From the NCBI GenBank assembly GCA_048013815.1, contig CM106586.1, positions 22,754,001-22,818,000 on the forward strand: a DNA stretch of 64,000 nt, read 5' to 3'. Shown piece after piece: positions 10,938-22,911 of the stretch (within the stretch, counting starts at the first letter, position 1; every line of letters begins with the position of its first letter). Source of the stretch: Setoptus koraiensis. Lineage: Eukaryota; Arthropoda. The position numbers and the translations under genes are program-made. A model generated the notes under the pieces. The model searched no databases and was not told where the DNA came from. It saw only the letters and a program-made list of their open reading frames with translations.

Positions 10938-12870
10938 TTATTTACAGGCCAACTGTTTGAACTTTAGTCGGAATCCTACAGTACAGTGATCAAGTGTCAA
11001 TAGTTATAAAAGAACGATCAATTGAACTCATCTATCTAAAACAGCTAGCATCAGGTTGATGAGATTATTGCGCAAGCGAGCATCACTCACCTTTTTGACT
11101 TTTGGGCGCTTGAGGCAGAGAATGCAGACCGGCCAGGTTGTCACTTTTGACCACCATAGTGAAGGGCTTGGCGTAGGCTAGATAGTTTTATTGAGAAACA
11201 TCAGAGTAAATAAATAATCAGCAAAAATAAATATGTCTGACAGACAACTGAAGCAAGAGATGACTTACTTATTATTTCATCGTTATTATCCTGTTGTGGC
11301 AACGAATTCAACTTTTGCCCACAAAACTGATTCTGTAATCTGTATTTGCCGTCACGTGAACCTCCTATAATTGTAACATAATCACCAAGATCATGCCCGT
11401 AAGAGGCCAAACCGTCGTGTCTGATGCATCCAAATGTCTGACTAGACGGAGATGTGACATCACTTAAACCGGCTAGTGTGCCACCAAAATCAAAGTGAAG
11501 TGCTTGCCATTTTATGGCACACATCCGAGACAATTTTTGTATGCAGACGCCATAGTATAGATCATTGAAATAATTTGGTGACGATATGAATTGCAACGTT
11601 GGAAATTGCGGCGTAGATCTTATTGGCAATACTGAGGAGCCTGGGAAGGCGCTAGCTCGACCGTTGCTTCTAAAATTGAAGCTCTCTACGATTCCCGATT
11701 CGCTGGTGTGGTATTGCAGGCAACCATTGGGGGCTAATCAACAGATGAAAGAGATGGTTGGCGTTAGTTGGTTGCGATAATATGCCAGACAAATGTTGTC
11801 AACAGGAATATTATTTACCTCGGAATGGCGAATGGCAAGTTATCTGTTGTATTCTTATTGACCATCTTCTATTGTAGCGCTGCTCGTTGGCAGTGTTGAC
11901 TATCAACAACAAAGGCTCCTCCGATTTTTCCGGATCAATGTCCAAATACACTACGAACAGTGGAGAAATTTCGTAGAGCGAAACATAAAACAAATGTCGG
12001 TCATCGGGATTGAAAACTCAATCAGTTGATAGTGACCGGAAAGGGATAAACTTACTGTGCTGGCCCGACATATCGCCACAGATTCCGTTTGTTGGCAAGC
12101 CGGACGTGTTGAAATTGACTGCACCAGATACTATAAATGAGTCTGTCTTGCCGCCACAAGTTCCATTAATTGGAGGCGCCAGACTGAATTCGTCAAAATT
12201 CAATTTTATTTGACAAACTGGCCACTTACTGATTATCGAATGCCTCTGCAATGTAAATATGCATATAGGTGGATCGAGTCGTTCCTTGTGCATCGAGGGA
12301 TAAGCTGGAGAAACAAAATAGGTCTCATTGGCCGCTATAATTGTTCGACAAGTGCCCTGATCTGAATAGGGAAGATAAAAGATGAAAAGATGTAGAGTGA
12401 AGAAATAATGTTATTTGTTTCGTTCATCGTTGCTCGTCATATATGAATGAGATTGATCACTCTAACTTACATACACAACACGAGCCCAGCAGTCCGCAAG
12501 TGCCCGCCACGTAACCCCCCGAACCAAGACACGCTTTCTTCGGCATACACATGCCTGCTCTATTATCCGAGGCCGTCCGGCAAGTCTCTTTAATGGACAA
12601 CGGGCTTATCCAGGGACTGGTCAAAAGTGAACTGAATACGTTGTGTGGAGAGTTAGCTTGATTTGTAAAATAAAATTGATTATACGGCGAGGAGGGATTC
12701 AGTTGATTATTGTGGGATCTTTTAATGTGATGTAAATGTTGATTCTTGCTGGTGTAGCCCACTACCAATACACTCGTTGTAATTATGAATACCACTCGAT
12801 AGTAAATTAACAAATTGAAAGATTTCATTACAACCAGCATATTCGCATATCTGTCAGTGTCTATATTCAT
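10938..12870 (-). CDS. Secreted arthropod CUB-domain protein
   Basis: Six exons, all minus: 12471..12870, 12056..12361, 11819..12016, 11269..11733, 11091..11177, 10938..10975. All phases agree and give 497 residues. The first Met is used, but the Met at 12828 (MKSFNLLIYYRVVFII) gives a cleaner signal peptide. Next is a Cys-rich knot (CRTASDNRAGMCMPKKAC, then GGYVAGTCG, GSCCV), then a CUB-like region (GTCRTIIAANETYFVSPAYP, CQIKLNFDEFSLAPP, CGDMSGQHIF). The middle exon joins read HSPFRAPNGCLQYH. The final exon ends GFRLKFKQLAC plus Lys and stop, as in arthropod relatives ending GFSLDY-Q-PC. No protease triad is present. The family is secreted with no firm biochemical role known to me. The exons from 12361 inward are the best supported. 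Confidence 0.85.
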
Positions 12871-13904
12871 TATTAGTGAGCTAAATTTGACTGTTTTTGA
12901 GGAGCACTCGTTGGTGACAATACCTTTAATTAGGATCTTTGGAGGAACATGACACTTTTCTTGCGAATCAATTCTGTCAGATTTTCTCTTCTATGAAGAC
13001 ACAATCTCGACTAAGTTTTCCCAGGCACACCATACCGATGAAAATCACATAAAAAACAAACAAAACCCTTCATATTTTCCAACTCTCTCAGATGTCATTC
13101 ACCTGACCATACCTAGAGGAATTGGTTCATGAAAATTCTAATTCTTCGTTGTTCTGAAAGAAAATCAATAATCAACTATTAATAGAAAGGTTGAAACCAC
13201 TAAGATGAGTAAGTGCACATCAAAGCGTTTGTCAACAACTTTTCTCTAAGAAAACATGAAAACTAACACCTACTTGATAATGATTTCTGCCCTTCTCTCA
13301 CAAGAAGGATGTTGGCTGGATAGGGCATAAACAAACTGCCAAGTTGTCAGCTATGAACCTCCTGATTCAGCAAATACAACATTATATCGAACTTCAGGCT
13401 AAAGTTGAGCGATCTTTCGTGGGCTTAGAAAAAAATCATTGATGACATATATGACGACCGCTGAGAGGGTGTTCTGAAATAAAAGATGTTTGTCATTGGC
13501 CGATTAGTTACTTGAGAACAACTATCTATGCCTTGACTGGTGGACATAATTCAAAACCACTACTATCAGCACAATCTAACAATAGTTCCATCAGAGTGAT
13601 TGTACCACGATGCAACAATAAAAAACTTACATGGATTGACCTCTTTTATTTAAGGTATAAACATGCTAGCAATCTTTTCAGCGGACATGATTATTATCTA
13701 GTCTTCTTTGGAAGTGGGCTCAAGTACTAACATTTATTTATAACTATAAGAGAGCTAATAGATTGGATGTACATAAGTTTATGACTTACAATACTGAGAA
13801 TACTTAAGATGCTTGAATGACTTGAAAATCAGATTGACCTTTGATCAAACTGTTGCATCATGGATGTCACTAAATTCCAGAATTACAACTATTCAGATAA
13901 TATT
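12871..13904. other. Intergenic region, CUB gene / PAIP1
   Basis: About 1 kb between the CUB gene start and the PAIP1 end. AT-rich, with no conserved frame and no convincing RNA gene. The small open frames here show no recognisable motif. Confidence 0.6.
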
Positions 13905-15419
13905 TCATTCATCTGGTAGATTGGATAAAAATTGTTCGAAGGCGTTGCATACATCATCATTCTGTTCATCGTCACTGTTTCCGAAGTCGTAGCCGATACC
14001 GTGACGGTTAACCTGAGGCTCTCTATATGAAAGAAGAAATAGAATACATAAAAAGTAAATGATGTTGAATATGGCATAATCTAATACTAATATTCAAAAG
14101 TATTCCTACAATCGAATCAATACTTACTCGGCAGGTATGATAAATTGTTCACCGTTAAATTCACAGACACTCTCTCCTTGGAGAATGTAATCGTTTTGCT
14201 CCAGTTGTTGTTGCAACTGTTCGTAATTCTCTTCGTCATCGTTGATGAGTCCATTCAAATCCTCTATATACTCGTAATTTTCTAGACTATTACCTGATTC
14301 ATAATTGGCGTAGTCATCGGCATTGTTTCTAACTGGTGAAACCATGTAATTGGCATGACCATTGGAGTTGATTGCCCAACCATTGCGTTTCAAGTGAATG
14401 ACACTTTCTACCAAGGCTCGAGTATTATCGGATATTGATTCATGTTCAGTAACACAAGTTTCCATGAGTGGAATAATATAATCCGTGGTACAATCCTGGT
14501 CCAAATGTTGAGTCAAAGAGATTTGGTCCAAACTTTGGCCGCATAGCTTTAAAATTTGGGCACTAACTTTCATTCGGTAGTCATCTGGCCATTGAACAAG
14601 TATTTTGATTAATTGTAATAATCCAATACCAAGATCGGGAGAGGCAATTCTAGAATAGAGATCTCCAATGAATAAGGTGAGGTCCTCGGTATAGGACTGT
14701 CTGTCGTTTTTTTCCTCTTGAATGATGGTGGAGCCAATCCACATTTTGCAACTGGTTCATGATTGATTATGATATTTGAAATTATGTTGAAAATATTGAT
14801 GTTAGAATGAAGTTGATAGCACCAAGCATGAGGTCTTGTTCTAACGAGCAATTGCCCGTTGTAATCGATACTGTATATAAATATAGACTGTTTAAATGTA
14901 AAGTACTCACCAATCGATCAGGGCGCTGTTGAATAGTGGACAATTCTCTCCGATATCATTGTTCAGGAGCATGCACAAGCGGACTCCATTATACCTGAAA
15001 TCTCTGTGAAATAAAGCTGCCTCCACTATCTGTTGTACAACGTCTTTGGGGACAGAGGGACCTTCATTCATCCAATTAGCGGCGGTTTTGACCAATTCTT
15101 TGACATGCGTATCAAACAATGAGGGATCCGGCGTGACTATTCTAATAAAGTCCTCCAGGTCACGAACAAGTAAGGGCTTCTTGACCTTGGCTTGATGTAC
15201 CACCCTTCCATTGAAGGTATTTGAGGTGTGTGCAACGACATTATTATGGTTATTTATTTGGCCTGCTCTTCCTCCATCGCCGCCTGCTGGATTGTTGTTA
15301 TACTGATCATGAATATAAGTCCTAGGTAGTTGAGGTAATTGATTGTTCTCTAACTGATAAGATATAACGCGGCCTTGCCGTTGCTTGGAAGGTATAAATT
15401 CTTTGGCGTCGGGATTCAT
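13905..15419 (-). CDS. PAIP1: Polyadenylate-binding-protein-interacting protein 1 (PAIP1-like)
   Basis: Three minus exons, 14911..15419, 14128..14751 and 13905..14022, giving 416 residues. PAIP1 bridges poly(A)-binding protein and the eIF4 machinery to stimulate translation. The protein opens directly with a PAM2 motif ([12 protein letters not shown]), the peptide that docks in the PABP C-terminal domain. After a Gln/Asn/Gly-rich linker comes a MIF4G-type helical domain from about residue 90 ([27 protein letters not shown], in pieces; then [14 protein letters not shown]) continuing through exon 2 ([20 protein letters not shown]). The acidic tail runs [14 protein letters not shown] into a short last exon rich in Asp/Asn and ending NLPDE. 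Splice joins are TG|T (Cys) and GA|A (Glu). Human PAIP1 is 479 residues with the same order of parts. Confidence 0.85.
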
Positions 15420-16104
15420 TGTTGATCTCCTTTGTATGCTAGTGGCTCTTTAATCAGTTGTCTTGGCTATTTTTATCTCGCTGGGTCTCTAACTCTATGT
15501 GTAGATATATATATCTTTCTCTACTTGAATAATTATCTCAAAAATTAGTATTACTATATAATAAAGAATTATTACTAATGTAGTTGTTTGTTGATAGTGA
15601 TGCTCAAGTAAACAAATATATAAGTATTTTTTGTTGTTTACAACTATAATTGAAGTATAAAAAATTTGCCCATACTGTAGCATTGGAGTACTATAGTTTA
15701 CAACAATGTGTACAATCGCTAACATAAATATTTTTCGAACGGGGATAAAATCATGTGCTTTTCCCTGCATGCTCAGTGGCAGAAATTCAGCGTGACATTA
15801 GAATTCCCCTTACAAATTCAAATCTTCTGCGCAGGAAAAGCACATGATCCCTTCCCCCAAAAATTGTTTTTGTAGTGATGTTTTTGTCAGAAGATCTTTG
15901 CACAGTCAACTCGATTCGATTTAATTTTGTTCAAAATTGGCGCTAGTCCTGCTCAAAATACACTTGCAACTTGTGGTGCGATTAACGTCAAGCTCAATTG
16001 TAACTTGCGAGCCGGTTCTCCATGTGTATCTAATTTGTTACATAATACATTCGAATAATTAACACCATAGCTTCAATCAGATAGGCTAATTCCAATCTTT
16101 TCAG
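15420..16104. promoter_or_regulatory. Divergent region between PAIP1 and coatomer zeta
   Basis: About 680 bases between two divergent housekeeping genes, expected to hold both promoters. An exact 15-base inverted repeat (ATCATGTGCTTTTCC at 15750-15764; its complement at 15834-15848) straddles the middle. The Zeta start ATG sits immediately after a TTTTCAG acceptor-like string, so an untranslated or short coding first exon may lie inside this region. Confidence 0.5.
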
Positions 16105-16682
16105 ATGAATGTCGTCAAAGCAATTATCTTTTTCGATATAGATGGCAAGAGGACTCTCGCCAAATATTATAGCGATCAAATCTCGCAAAAGTCATTCGAG
16201 AAGAATATATTCTCCAAGACTCACAGGTCCAAGGATGAGATCGTAATGGTGGATGGTCTGATAGTCCTACACAAAGCTGTCAACGATCTCCATCTTTACG
16301 TCGTCGGTGGATCCGATGAAAATCCTATGATTCTTGGTAGTGTTCTGGATTGCATCAAAGATTGTATTGAAGCGATCTTACATAAGAATGTTGATAAAAG
16401 GATGCTTCTTGGAAGCCTGGATAGGATCATTCTGGCACTGGATGAGATTTGTGACGGAGGGTAAGTCATAATGATCATCATATCAAAACTCAGGCATGAA
16501 TACTCAAATTCACTAGTCATCTAACATGTGATCTTTTCATCTTCATCAGCGTTGTTATTGAAACAGACAAGAATCTCGTTCTACAGCGTGTAGAACTGAA
16601 GGATGATAATGCCGAGCAATCAGTAGCCCAAATATTCCAACAGGCGAAAGACCAAGTTAGATGGACGTTGCTTAATAAATAG
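16105..16682 (+). CDS. COPZ1: Coatomer subunit zeta (COPI)
   Basis: Exons 16105..16460 and 16550..16682 (phase 2, Gly codon split), 162 residues. Zeta-COP is a longin-fold subunit of the COPI coat on Golgi-to-ER vesicles, pairing with gamma-COP. Family segments are seen in order: VKAIIFFDIDGKRTLAKYY, SFEKNIFSKTHRSKDEIVMV, DLHLYVVGGSDENPMIL, ALDEICDGG, then exon 2 VVIETDKNLVLQRVEL and the C-terminal VAQIFQQAKDQVRWTLL. Human COPZ1 is 177 residues; the missing 12-15 N-terminal residues probably lie on an upstream exon, because the annotated ATG directly follows a TTTTCAG acceptor. A polyadenylation signal AATAAA follows about 45 bases after the stop. It converges with DDX19 at a spacing of about 170 bases. 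Confidence 0.9.
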
Positions 16683-16849
16683 ACTATCATAGCTCTTGTA
16701 TGAAATGTTGCTCTATCAACATAGCCAATAAAGTGCATTCACCCTACACACCCCATCAAATATAATAAATCAATTTTTATATTTATTGACCATAAGGATA
16801 TTATATCTGAACGTATAGTAAACATACAACAAACATTGTTCTCACATTC

Positions 16850-18283
16850 TTAACTTTGTTCCTCATCTATCTGTAGCAATGCGTCTATATCCATGGCATC
16901 GAGTTCGTGTATCGTTTGATTGAAGTGTTGCATAAGAGATTCGATCATTCTCTTCTCTGCAGCACTTGAAATCATATTTATGGCAAGACCTGATTTACCG
17001 AATCTACCTGTTCTTCCTATCCTATGTAGATAAGTTTCTTTATCGATATCTCCCGTAGCGATGTCCCTTGGTAAGTCATAATTTACGACCACAGTAACTT
17101 GGGCAATGTCGATACCTCGTGCCGTGAGATTTGTAGAAATCAATACTCGTTCCACGCCATTTCTGAATCGAGTGATGGCCTCTGTTCTTTGTTCCACGGT
17201 GAGATCTCCTGTTATGAGACCAACAGTCTGGCCATCTTTTGATAGTTTATCTGCGAGCCAAGTAGCGGATTTTTTAGTTTGACAGAATATAAAAGTCTGT
17301 CCTATGCATATTGTTCCGAAGATGTTTGATAATGATTTGTATTTGTCCTCTTCCGTCCTACAAGTGATGTAATATTGTTTAATATTATCTAGTGACTGCT
17401 CTTCGGGTTTGAGATGTATTTGAATAGCATTGGGCACGACCTCTTGAGCGAACCGATGGATATTGTCCTCATATGTGGCACTAAACAATAGTAACTGGCA
17501 CGTGTCAGATAATGCTCTCTTAATTCTGATCGATTGTTGACGATGTCCCTGAGTATCAATCATCACGTCAGCCTCATCTAAAACAAAAACTTTAATTGTC
17601 TTGGGGTCAAATGATTTGTATTTACAAACACAATCTGACATTTTGCCCGGCGTTCCTATGAGTACGTGCTCGGTAAATTTTGTCCGTCCAAACATTTCTC
17701 CCTTGGTTACTAGTTTAAATGTTATATCCCGCTTGAATTGGGCCATGGTTGTGGCCACATTATAAGTTTGAACAGCTAACTCGTATGTAGGTGACAGAAT
17801 AAGCACTTGAGGTTGCGGAAGACCGGTATCAACTCGTGACAGGCTGGCCAGAATGAAGGCGGCGGTTTTTCCCGTGCCCGATTGCGATTGTGCAATCATG
17901 TTTTTTGGTGGTGTTTCCATGAGCAGAGGCAAGGCGGTCTCTTGAATTTTTGACGGCCGATCAAAGCCCATGTCATACACTCCACGCAACAATGCTTCGT
18001 CCAAATTTAATTCTTCAAAACATTTTATGCTATAGAGGGGACTGTTGGGATCCTTACGGATAATTTCAACATTACTAGATGTGTTCAGCAATGAGGATCG
18101 TAATACCTTGTTCATTAATGAGAAATCCGCTAGCGTGGGCTCCTTCTCGGTCTCGGTTTGTTGGGCAGCTGCGGCATCTCCGCCAGTTTGACCGGATTGA
18201 TCCGAGTTGATGGTGAGCTGGTCGAGCAACTGAGCCGCCACATTGTTGATATTTTGGTTGGTTGTTCCGGAATGGGATGCCAT
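16850..18283 (-). CDS. DDX19: DEAD-box RNA helicase DDX19/Dbp5
   Basis: Intact single-exon frame of 477 residues (human DDX19B is 479). This ATPase acts at the cytoplasmic face of the nuclear pore, with Gle1, to strip export factors from mRNA. Motifs in order: Q motif around residues 106-117 (GFDRPSKIQETA), motif I SQSGTGKTAA at about 133, motif Ia in the DDX19-specific form SPTYELA at about 164, GTPGK at about 210, DEAD in VLDEADVM at about 236, SAT in LFSATYED at about 267, and ARGID and HRIGRTGRFGKSG at about 388 and 420. The N-terminal 80 residues are Gln/Ala-rich, as in other family members. PTYELA rather than PTRELA separates it from eIF4A. No intron or break is seen. Confidence 0.95.
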   Translation of the reverse strand: MASHSGTTNQNINNVAAQLLDQLTINSDQSGQTGGDAAAAQQTETEKEPTLADFSLMNKVLRSSLLNTSSNVEIIRKDPNSPLYSIKCFEELNLDEALLRGVYDMGFDRPSKIQETALPLLMETPPKNMIAQSQSGTGKTAAFILASLSRVDTGLPQPQVLILSPTYELAVQTYNVATTMAQFKRDITFKLVTKGEMFGRTKFTEHVLIGTPGKMSDCVCKYKSFDPKTIKVFVLDEADVMIDTQGHRQQSIRIKRALSDTCQLLLFSATYEDNIHRFAQEVVPNAIQIHLKPEEQSLDNIKQYYITCRTEEDKYKSLSNIFGTICIGQTFIFCQTKKSATWLADKLSKDGQTVGLITGDLTVEQRTEAITRFRNGVERVLISTNLTARGIDIAQVTVVVNYDLPRDIATGDIDKETYLHRIGRTGRFGKSGLAINMISSAAEKRMIESLMQHFNQTIHELDAMDIDALLQIDEEQS

Positions 18284-18900
18284 CGTTGAGTGATTGAGTG
18301 ATAGATAATTGAAGTTAATGAAAGATCAGTGATAATAGTAATTTGACATTCATGTGGGACCGGCATGTACTGGTTGTAAGATCGCGTTTCGGAGATTTCT
18401 GTGCACACGCACAACGACACGGCGCACGGATTCCCATCAATATCTACAGTGCGTGCGAGCACAGACTCATGCAACTGCTTCAGTGCCGGCACTGGGTACA
18501 ATCTGACAGTTTTGCTGCTTTGTGTTGTTCTGCGCAGTTCGGATCGTGGTCGCGCCAATTTTGAAGCAAATTAAGTGAGCACCAGGCGCAAAGTGAGTTT
18601 CTGTGGAGGCAATGCAAATATGCAAATATAAATTCAAATTGTCAAGTGAGTTGTGTAGAACAAACAACAGTGTTCGCAGAATCTCACCAACTGTCAAACT
18701 CAACATGGCGAGCATGTCGTGTCGTCGTCTAAATTGACAGTTCGCCGGAGATTATTATGAAAGAGACAAATCGCCATGCAGCATTGTTAGTTTGGCCTGC
18801 GAGCGAGTCAGCGAGATGAGGGCCAATGCAATGTTTTATAATGTGTATAACAACAGTGCAACAACTATCTAGCTTTACAAACTGTAGCTTCAGTTTGCGC

Positions 18901-18984
18901 TGCAGGTAGTTGGAGTTTTTGCTGCAGGTAGTTGGAGTTTGCACTGCAGGTAGTTGGAGTTTGCACTGCAGGTAGTTGGAGTAG
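18901..18984 (+). repeat. 22-base tandem repeat, 4 copies
   Basis: Unit TGCAGGTAGTTGGAGTTTGC plus two bases, starting at 18901, 18923, 18945 and 18967. The copies are almost identical. Confidence 0.9.
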
Positions 18985-20702
18985 TTTGAGAAGGTGGCGC
19001 AAACAGAGAACTAGCCGAGGCCCGAACTAGGTGCCGCTGTAGCCGGTTAATTTGCATAAGCATCTTAAGGGATTAAAAATAGCGGCGAGTGGGGAGCGCC
19101 AATGTCGAGCCGACTCGTTGATTACATCATTATTATATCCGTTATTGTTGTCTGGTTGTGTGGGGCGAAAAATGGTGCGATGCTGGAGCAGGCTAGCAGG
19201 AATATGGGCGAGACAAACAATAGATTTATGATGACATAGGTTATGAATGCTCATTATACAGTCTAGCCAGCGTCGCGTGCTGGTGGCGCGTCGTTGTGCC
19301 GGGCACCATCGCCGTTTGAGGTGACAGACGCCGTGTTGTGTCGCTTAAGTGGGGCCCCTTGTTTTCACAAAACTCACCGAATCTCTTTTAATAATTGACT
19401 AGACGCAACTTGTGTGCCGCCAACAGAGGCCAACGGGGGCCAGCGGAGGCCCGACAGGAGGCCGACGGAGGGCCGACAGAGAGCCAACAGCGAGGAACGT
19501 GTCTGATGTGTCGATTGTGCTGGCATCGCCTTGAGGTGATAGACGCCGTGTCGTGTTGCTGTTGCACTGCTTACAGTGGCTTGCTGTGCCTGGCAGTGCC
19601 CGGTGGCGCGACAACTACAAGCCGCGGTCTAACTAGCAACCATATTTGACAACAACTTAAGCAACTTAAAAGCTGACTAAAAGGCCCCTCCTGCCCCCGA
19701 CAAAAGTCTTGCCCGTAGCTGCGGGTTAACAACGTGCGAAAGTGCTCGGTCGTCATTAAATCTTGTTTCAACCCCTCTGCTGGCTGCTGTCAGCGTTTTC
19801 CTCGAAACATTTAGCCCGCTCGCGAGTATCTGCCTGTTGTGGAGGCCGGTATTGGGGGCCGGCTTACGAGCGACTGGCTTGCGAGAGAGCCGCAGCGCAA
19901 AGGACTAACAAGACGCACGGCATAGACAAAGAGCTAGGCGCAAATAACGGATGAGCCGCACAGGTGAGTAACGGAACTATGCACACTTTGCAGCTAGCCG
20001 TGTGTTAGTTTGTGTGAACTACCTTGTGAAACAAACAGTAAACTGTGTTCTGGTTAGGCGACGCACGACACGACACGACACGACTATGCTATGCGACAAG
20101 GCAACATTGGCAGTTAGTGGGCCTCGTTGCAACATGTATAAATAGTCACAAGTGCACTACTTCCTCGTGACAGTTGTGAGCGCACCGTTAGTGTTCATGG
20201 GGTTGTCCGTTGTTTCTCTTTAATAGACTCTAAAACACACACTATCAACGCCACTACCGCACTCATTATTGTCGTGGCGTGAGACAATTGATAGAAATTG
20301 GTAGGGAAAATTAAAACAAGTTTGTTGTTTGTGTTACGTGTGTGACTTTGTTTGTTTCTCTCTCTCTCGCTCTCTTGGCGGCTCGTGCGCCGGGTCCGCT
20401 CGACTGTGCCCGCCACGAACACTTAACCGTTGTTTGTGGGCCCCAGCTCCGTTGGCCGGGCCCGTGGCCGCGCGGCACTATGCGAACCCGCCGGCGGACC
20501 CGTAGTCGCGACTCGCGAGCACGCTGCACGCAACATAGATAACAAGTGTCAAATCAACTTAAAATGTATCTGTCCCGAGCACTGCGAGCCTCATTGGCCG
20601 CCGTATTTCGGACAGATACAGCACATACTCTGCAGCACCGTATGAATAGTCGGAGCCGCGAACAATGCCACCGGCGGATTGATGGCCCCTCAGCCGGGCC
20701 CC

Positions 20703-20704
<2 letters not shown>

Positions 20705-20752
<48 letters not shown>
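20705..20752 (+). repeat. CA microsatellite
   Basis: Near-perfect (CA) tract of about 46 bases next to a GGGCCCC site. Confidence 0.95.
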
Positions 20753-20756
<4 letters not shown>

Positions 20757-22848
20757 ACGGGCACGGCGGGATATTGTTGTTGTTTGTCTAGTGCAGAGTC
20801 TAGACTGGCGGCTGGCTGTCGTCGAGCCGATCATCGGCGAATTCAGCCGGCTCGTGCGCCGCTCACTTGGGCCCCACGTAAACAATATAATGGATGTGAC
20901 CAACGGCCGTGCCGGATAAAGCGATACAGCGGCGCCCAGATGCTCACCCGCAACGAACGCGTTCTCGGAAATTCACTCCCTTGTCCGGCTGCGATCGACT
21001 GCACCTCACGGGCACCCATCTCCAGCCGAGACAAACACCGACACCAAGTATTTGTTCGTGGCTGTGCGCTGTATTTTTACACACTTTGTGCGTCTATTTG
21101 TGATTCTGACAGTTTGCACACTTGGCGCTGGGGCCCACAAAAAACTCACTGTGTGATGCTCGCACTGGCGGCGACATATCGCCGCCGCAACCGGCGACCG
21201 GCGACCGGCTCAGTCCGACACGACGAGCGGGCCAAGGTGAATAAAACAGAAACAGACGCCGCGATGACCTTGACTAATTCCAAATAATAATAAAGAGTCA
21301 GTTTCAATTTCAGCCGCCAGCCAGCGACGCGACCACCTAGCCAAACAGCGGCCCTTCGCTGTGTGGCGCTGGCCGCGCCCCAGTCGGGGGCTCCGGCAAA
21401 AAGTTGGGCTGAGGCTGAAACGAGAAGCCAGAGTGCGTAATGTGATAGTCATTGTATACAATATAATGTGTATTTGTGTGTGTGTGTGTACCTATCTTGT
21501 GAGCCAATAATTTGCTTGGATGCAATTTAATTTGCTAACGTCGTTGCTGTAGCCATGGCGACCGCTGCTGTTGCCGCTATTGAAATAAATTATCCTCTCT
21601 CGCAACAACTCTTAAATCATAATTTATACTTGGCTACACAATTGCACACACACGCACAGTAGTACATATTGATATCTACTATTATATTGTATATTGATAT
21701 ATAACCGTTATCCATTGTCATTGGGTCGAGGCTACAAGAAGCCTTAGTTGTCGCCAATTGAAATGGAGGGAGCCCAATTCAATTATTCTGCTTGTAAGCG
21801 ATTGCGCCGCCAACCAACGGGCCAATGACCGTCACCAGCGTTGCTGGTCATCAGTCATAATTGATTATGCCGAAATAACATTACTGCGCCGCTATTATCT
21901 GCGGCCTACTATCCGCTTGCTTGGGGCCGCTTGCTTGGGGCCGCTTTTGCAGCTGAGCCCGCGTCCGCCAGACTCTACTGCCGGTCCACACTCGAGACGC
22001 GCCGAGGTATACCATTAATTCGAGCACTCTCTCTAACAAACTGCCCCGTGTCCATCGAGCGTTTCCGCTACACTTTTGTTTATTGCCAAGCTCGATGTGT
22101 CGTCAACAAGTTAGATTTGTCCGTATAGCGTCTGGGGCGCGCCTAACGGGTGAGATTTGCAGCAACATGGACATGGTTTTTGGGGGCACATTTTCAATTT
22201 TGCCGGCTATGAAAAAAGGGTTGAAAAAAGTGAAACTTGTCCGCATCCGCGCCACTCACAAAGCGCCCATGTGGGCCACCAATAAAGAAATGACCATCTC
22301 AAAAGTCGAGTTCCATTTTATTATTATTATCTGGCATTGGTGTATGGCACGGCATGGCATGCGGAAACCAACACAATTGGCCAGACGATAATTGCATTGC
22401 CGACGACGACAAGTTGCTCATGTGTAACTTGTGTGCTTGTGTATATCTTGTTGCGGATATTTACATTAGAAATTGGCTTCTCATCGAACTTGGATGATCG
22501 AAGAGATCGAAGAAATCGCTCTCTCGTGCTCGCCGGCAATCAATGGCTTGATCGCACTCGCTGGGGGCCCCCGTGACTTGCGCTGTGCTATAGGACCCGC
22601 GCTGTGGGGCCCGTGCTGTGGGGCCCTTACTATGGGGCCCGTGCTTTATCACGCGCACACATGCACCTCGCGAGTCGCGGCGGATCATTTGTGAGACAGA
22701 GTGAGGAAGTAACAAACACACAACACAGCTATATCTTGCCGATTGGGGTTGTTTGTATACTCACACAAGCACCAGACTTCACGTCTGATTGTTGCCGTTG
22801 TGTGTTGTATACACACACACACACATACAACAGCGGATATTTTCGCAG

Positions 22849-22911
22849 CCGACAATGCCGACAATGCCGACAATACCGACAATGCCGACAATGCCGACAA
22901 TACCGACGATG
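22849..22911 (+). repeat. 9-base minisatellite, about 7 copies
   Basis: Unit CCGACAATG with CCGACAATA variants, in frame-length 9-base steps. Confidence 0.9.
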
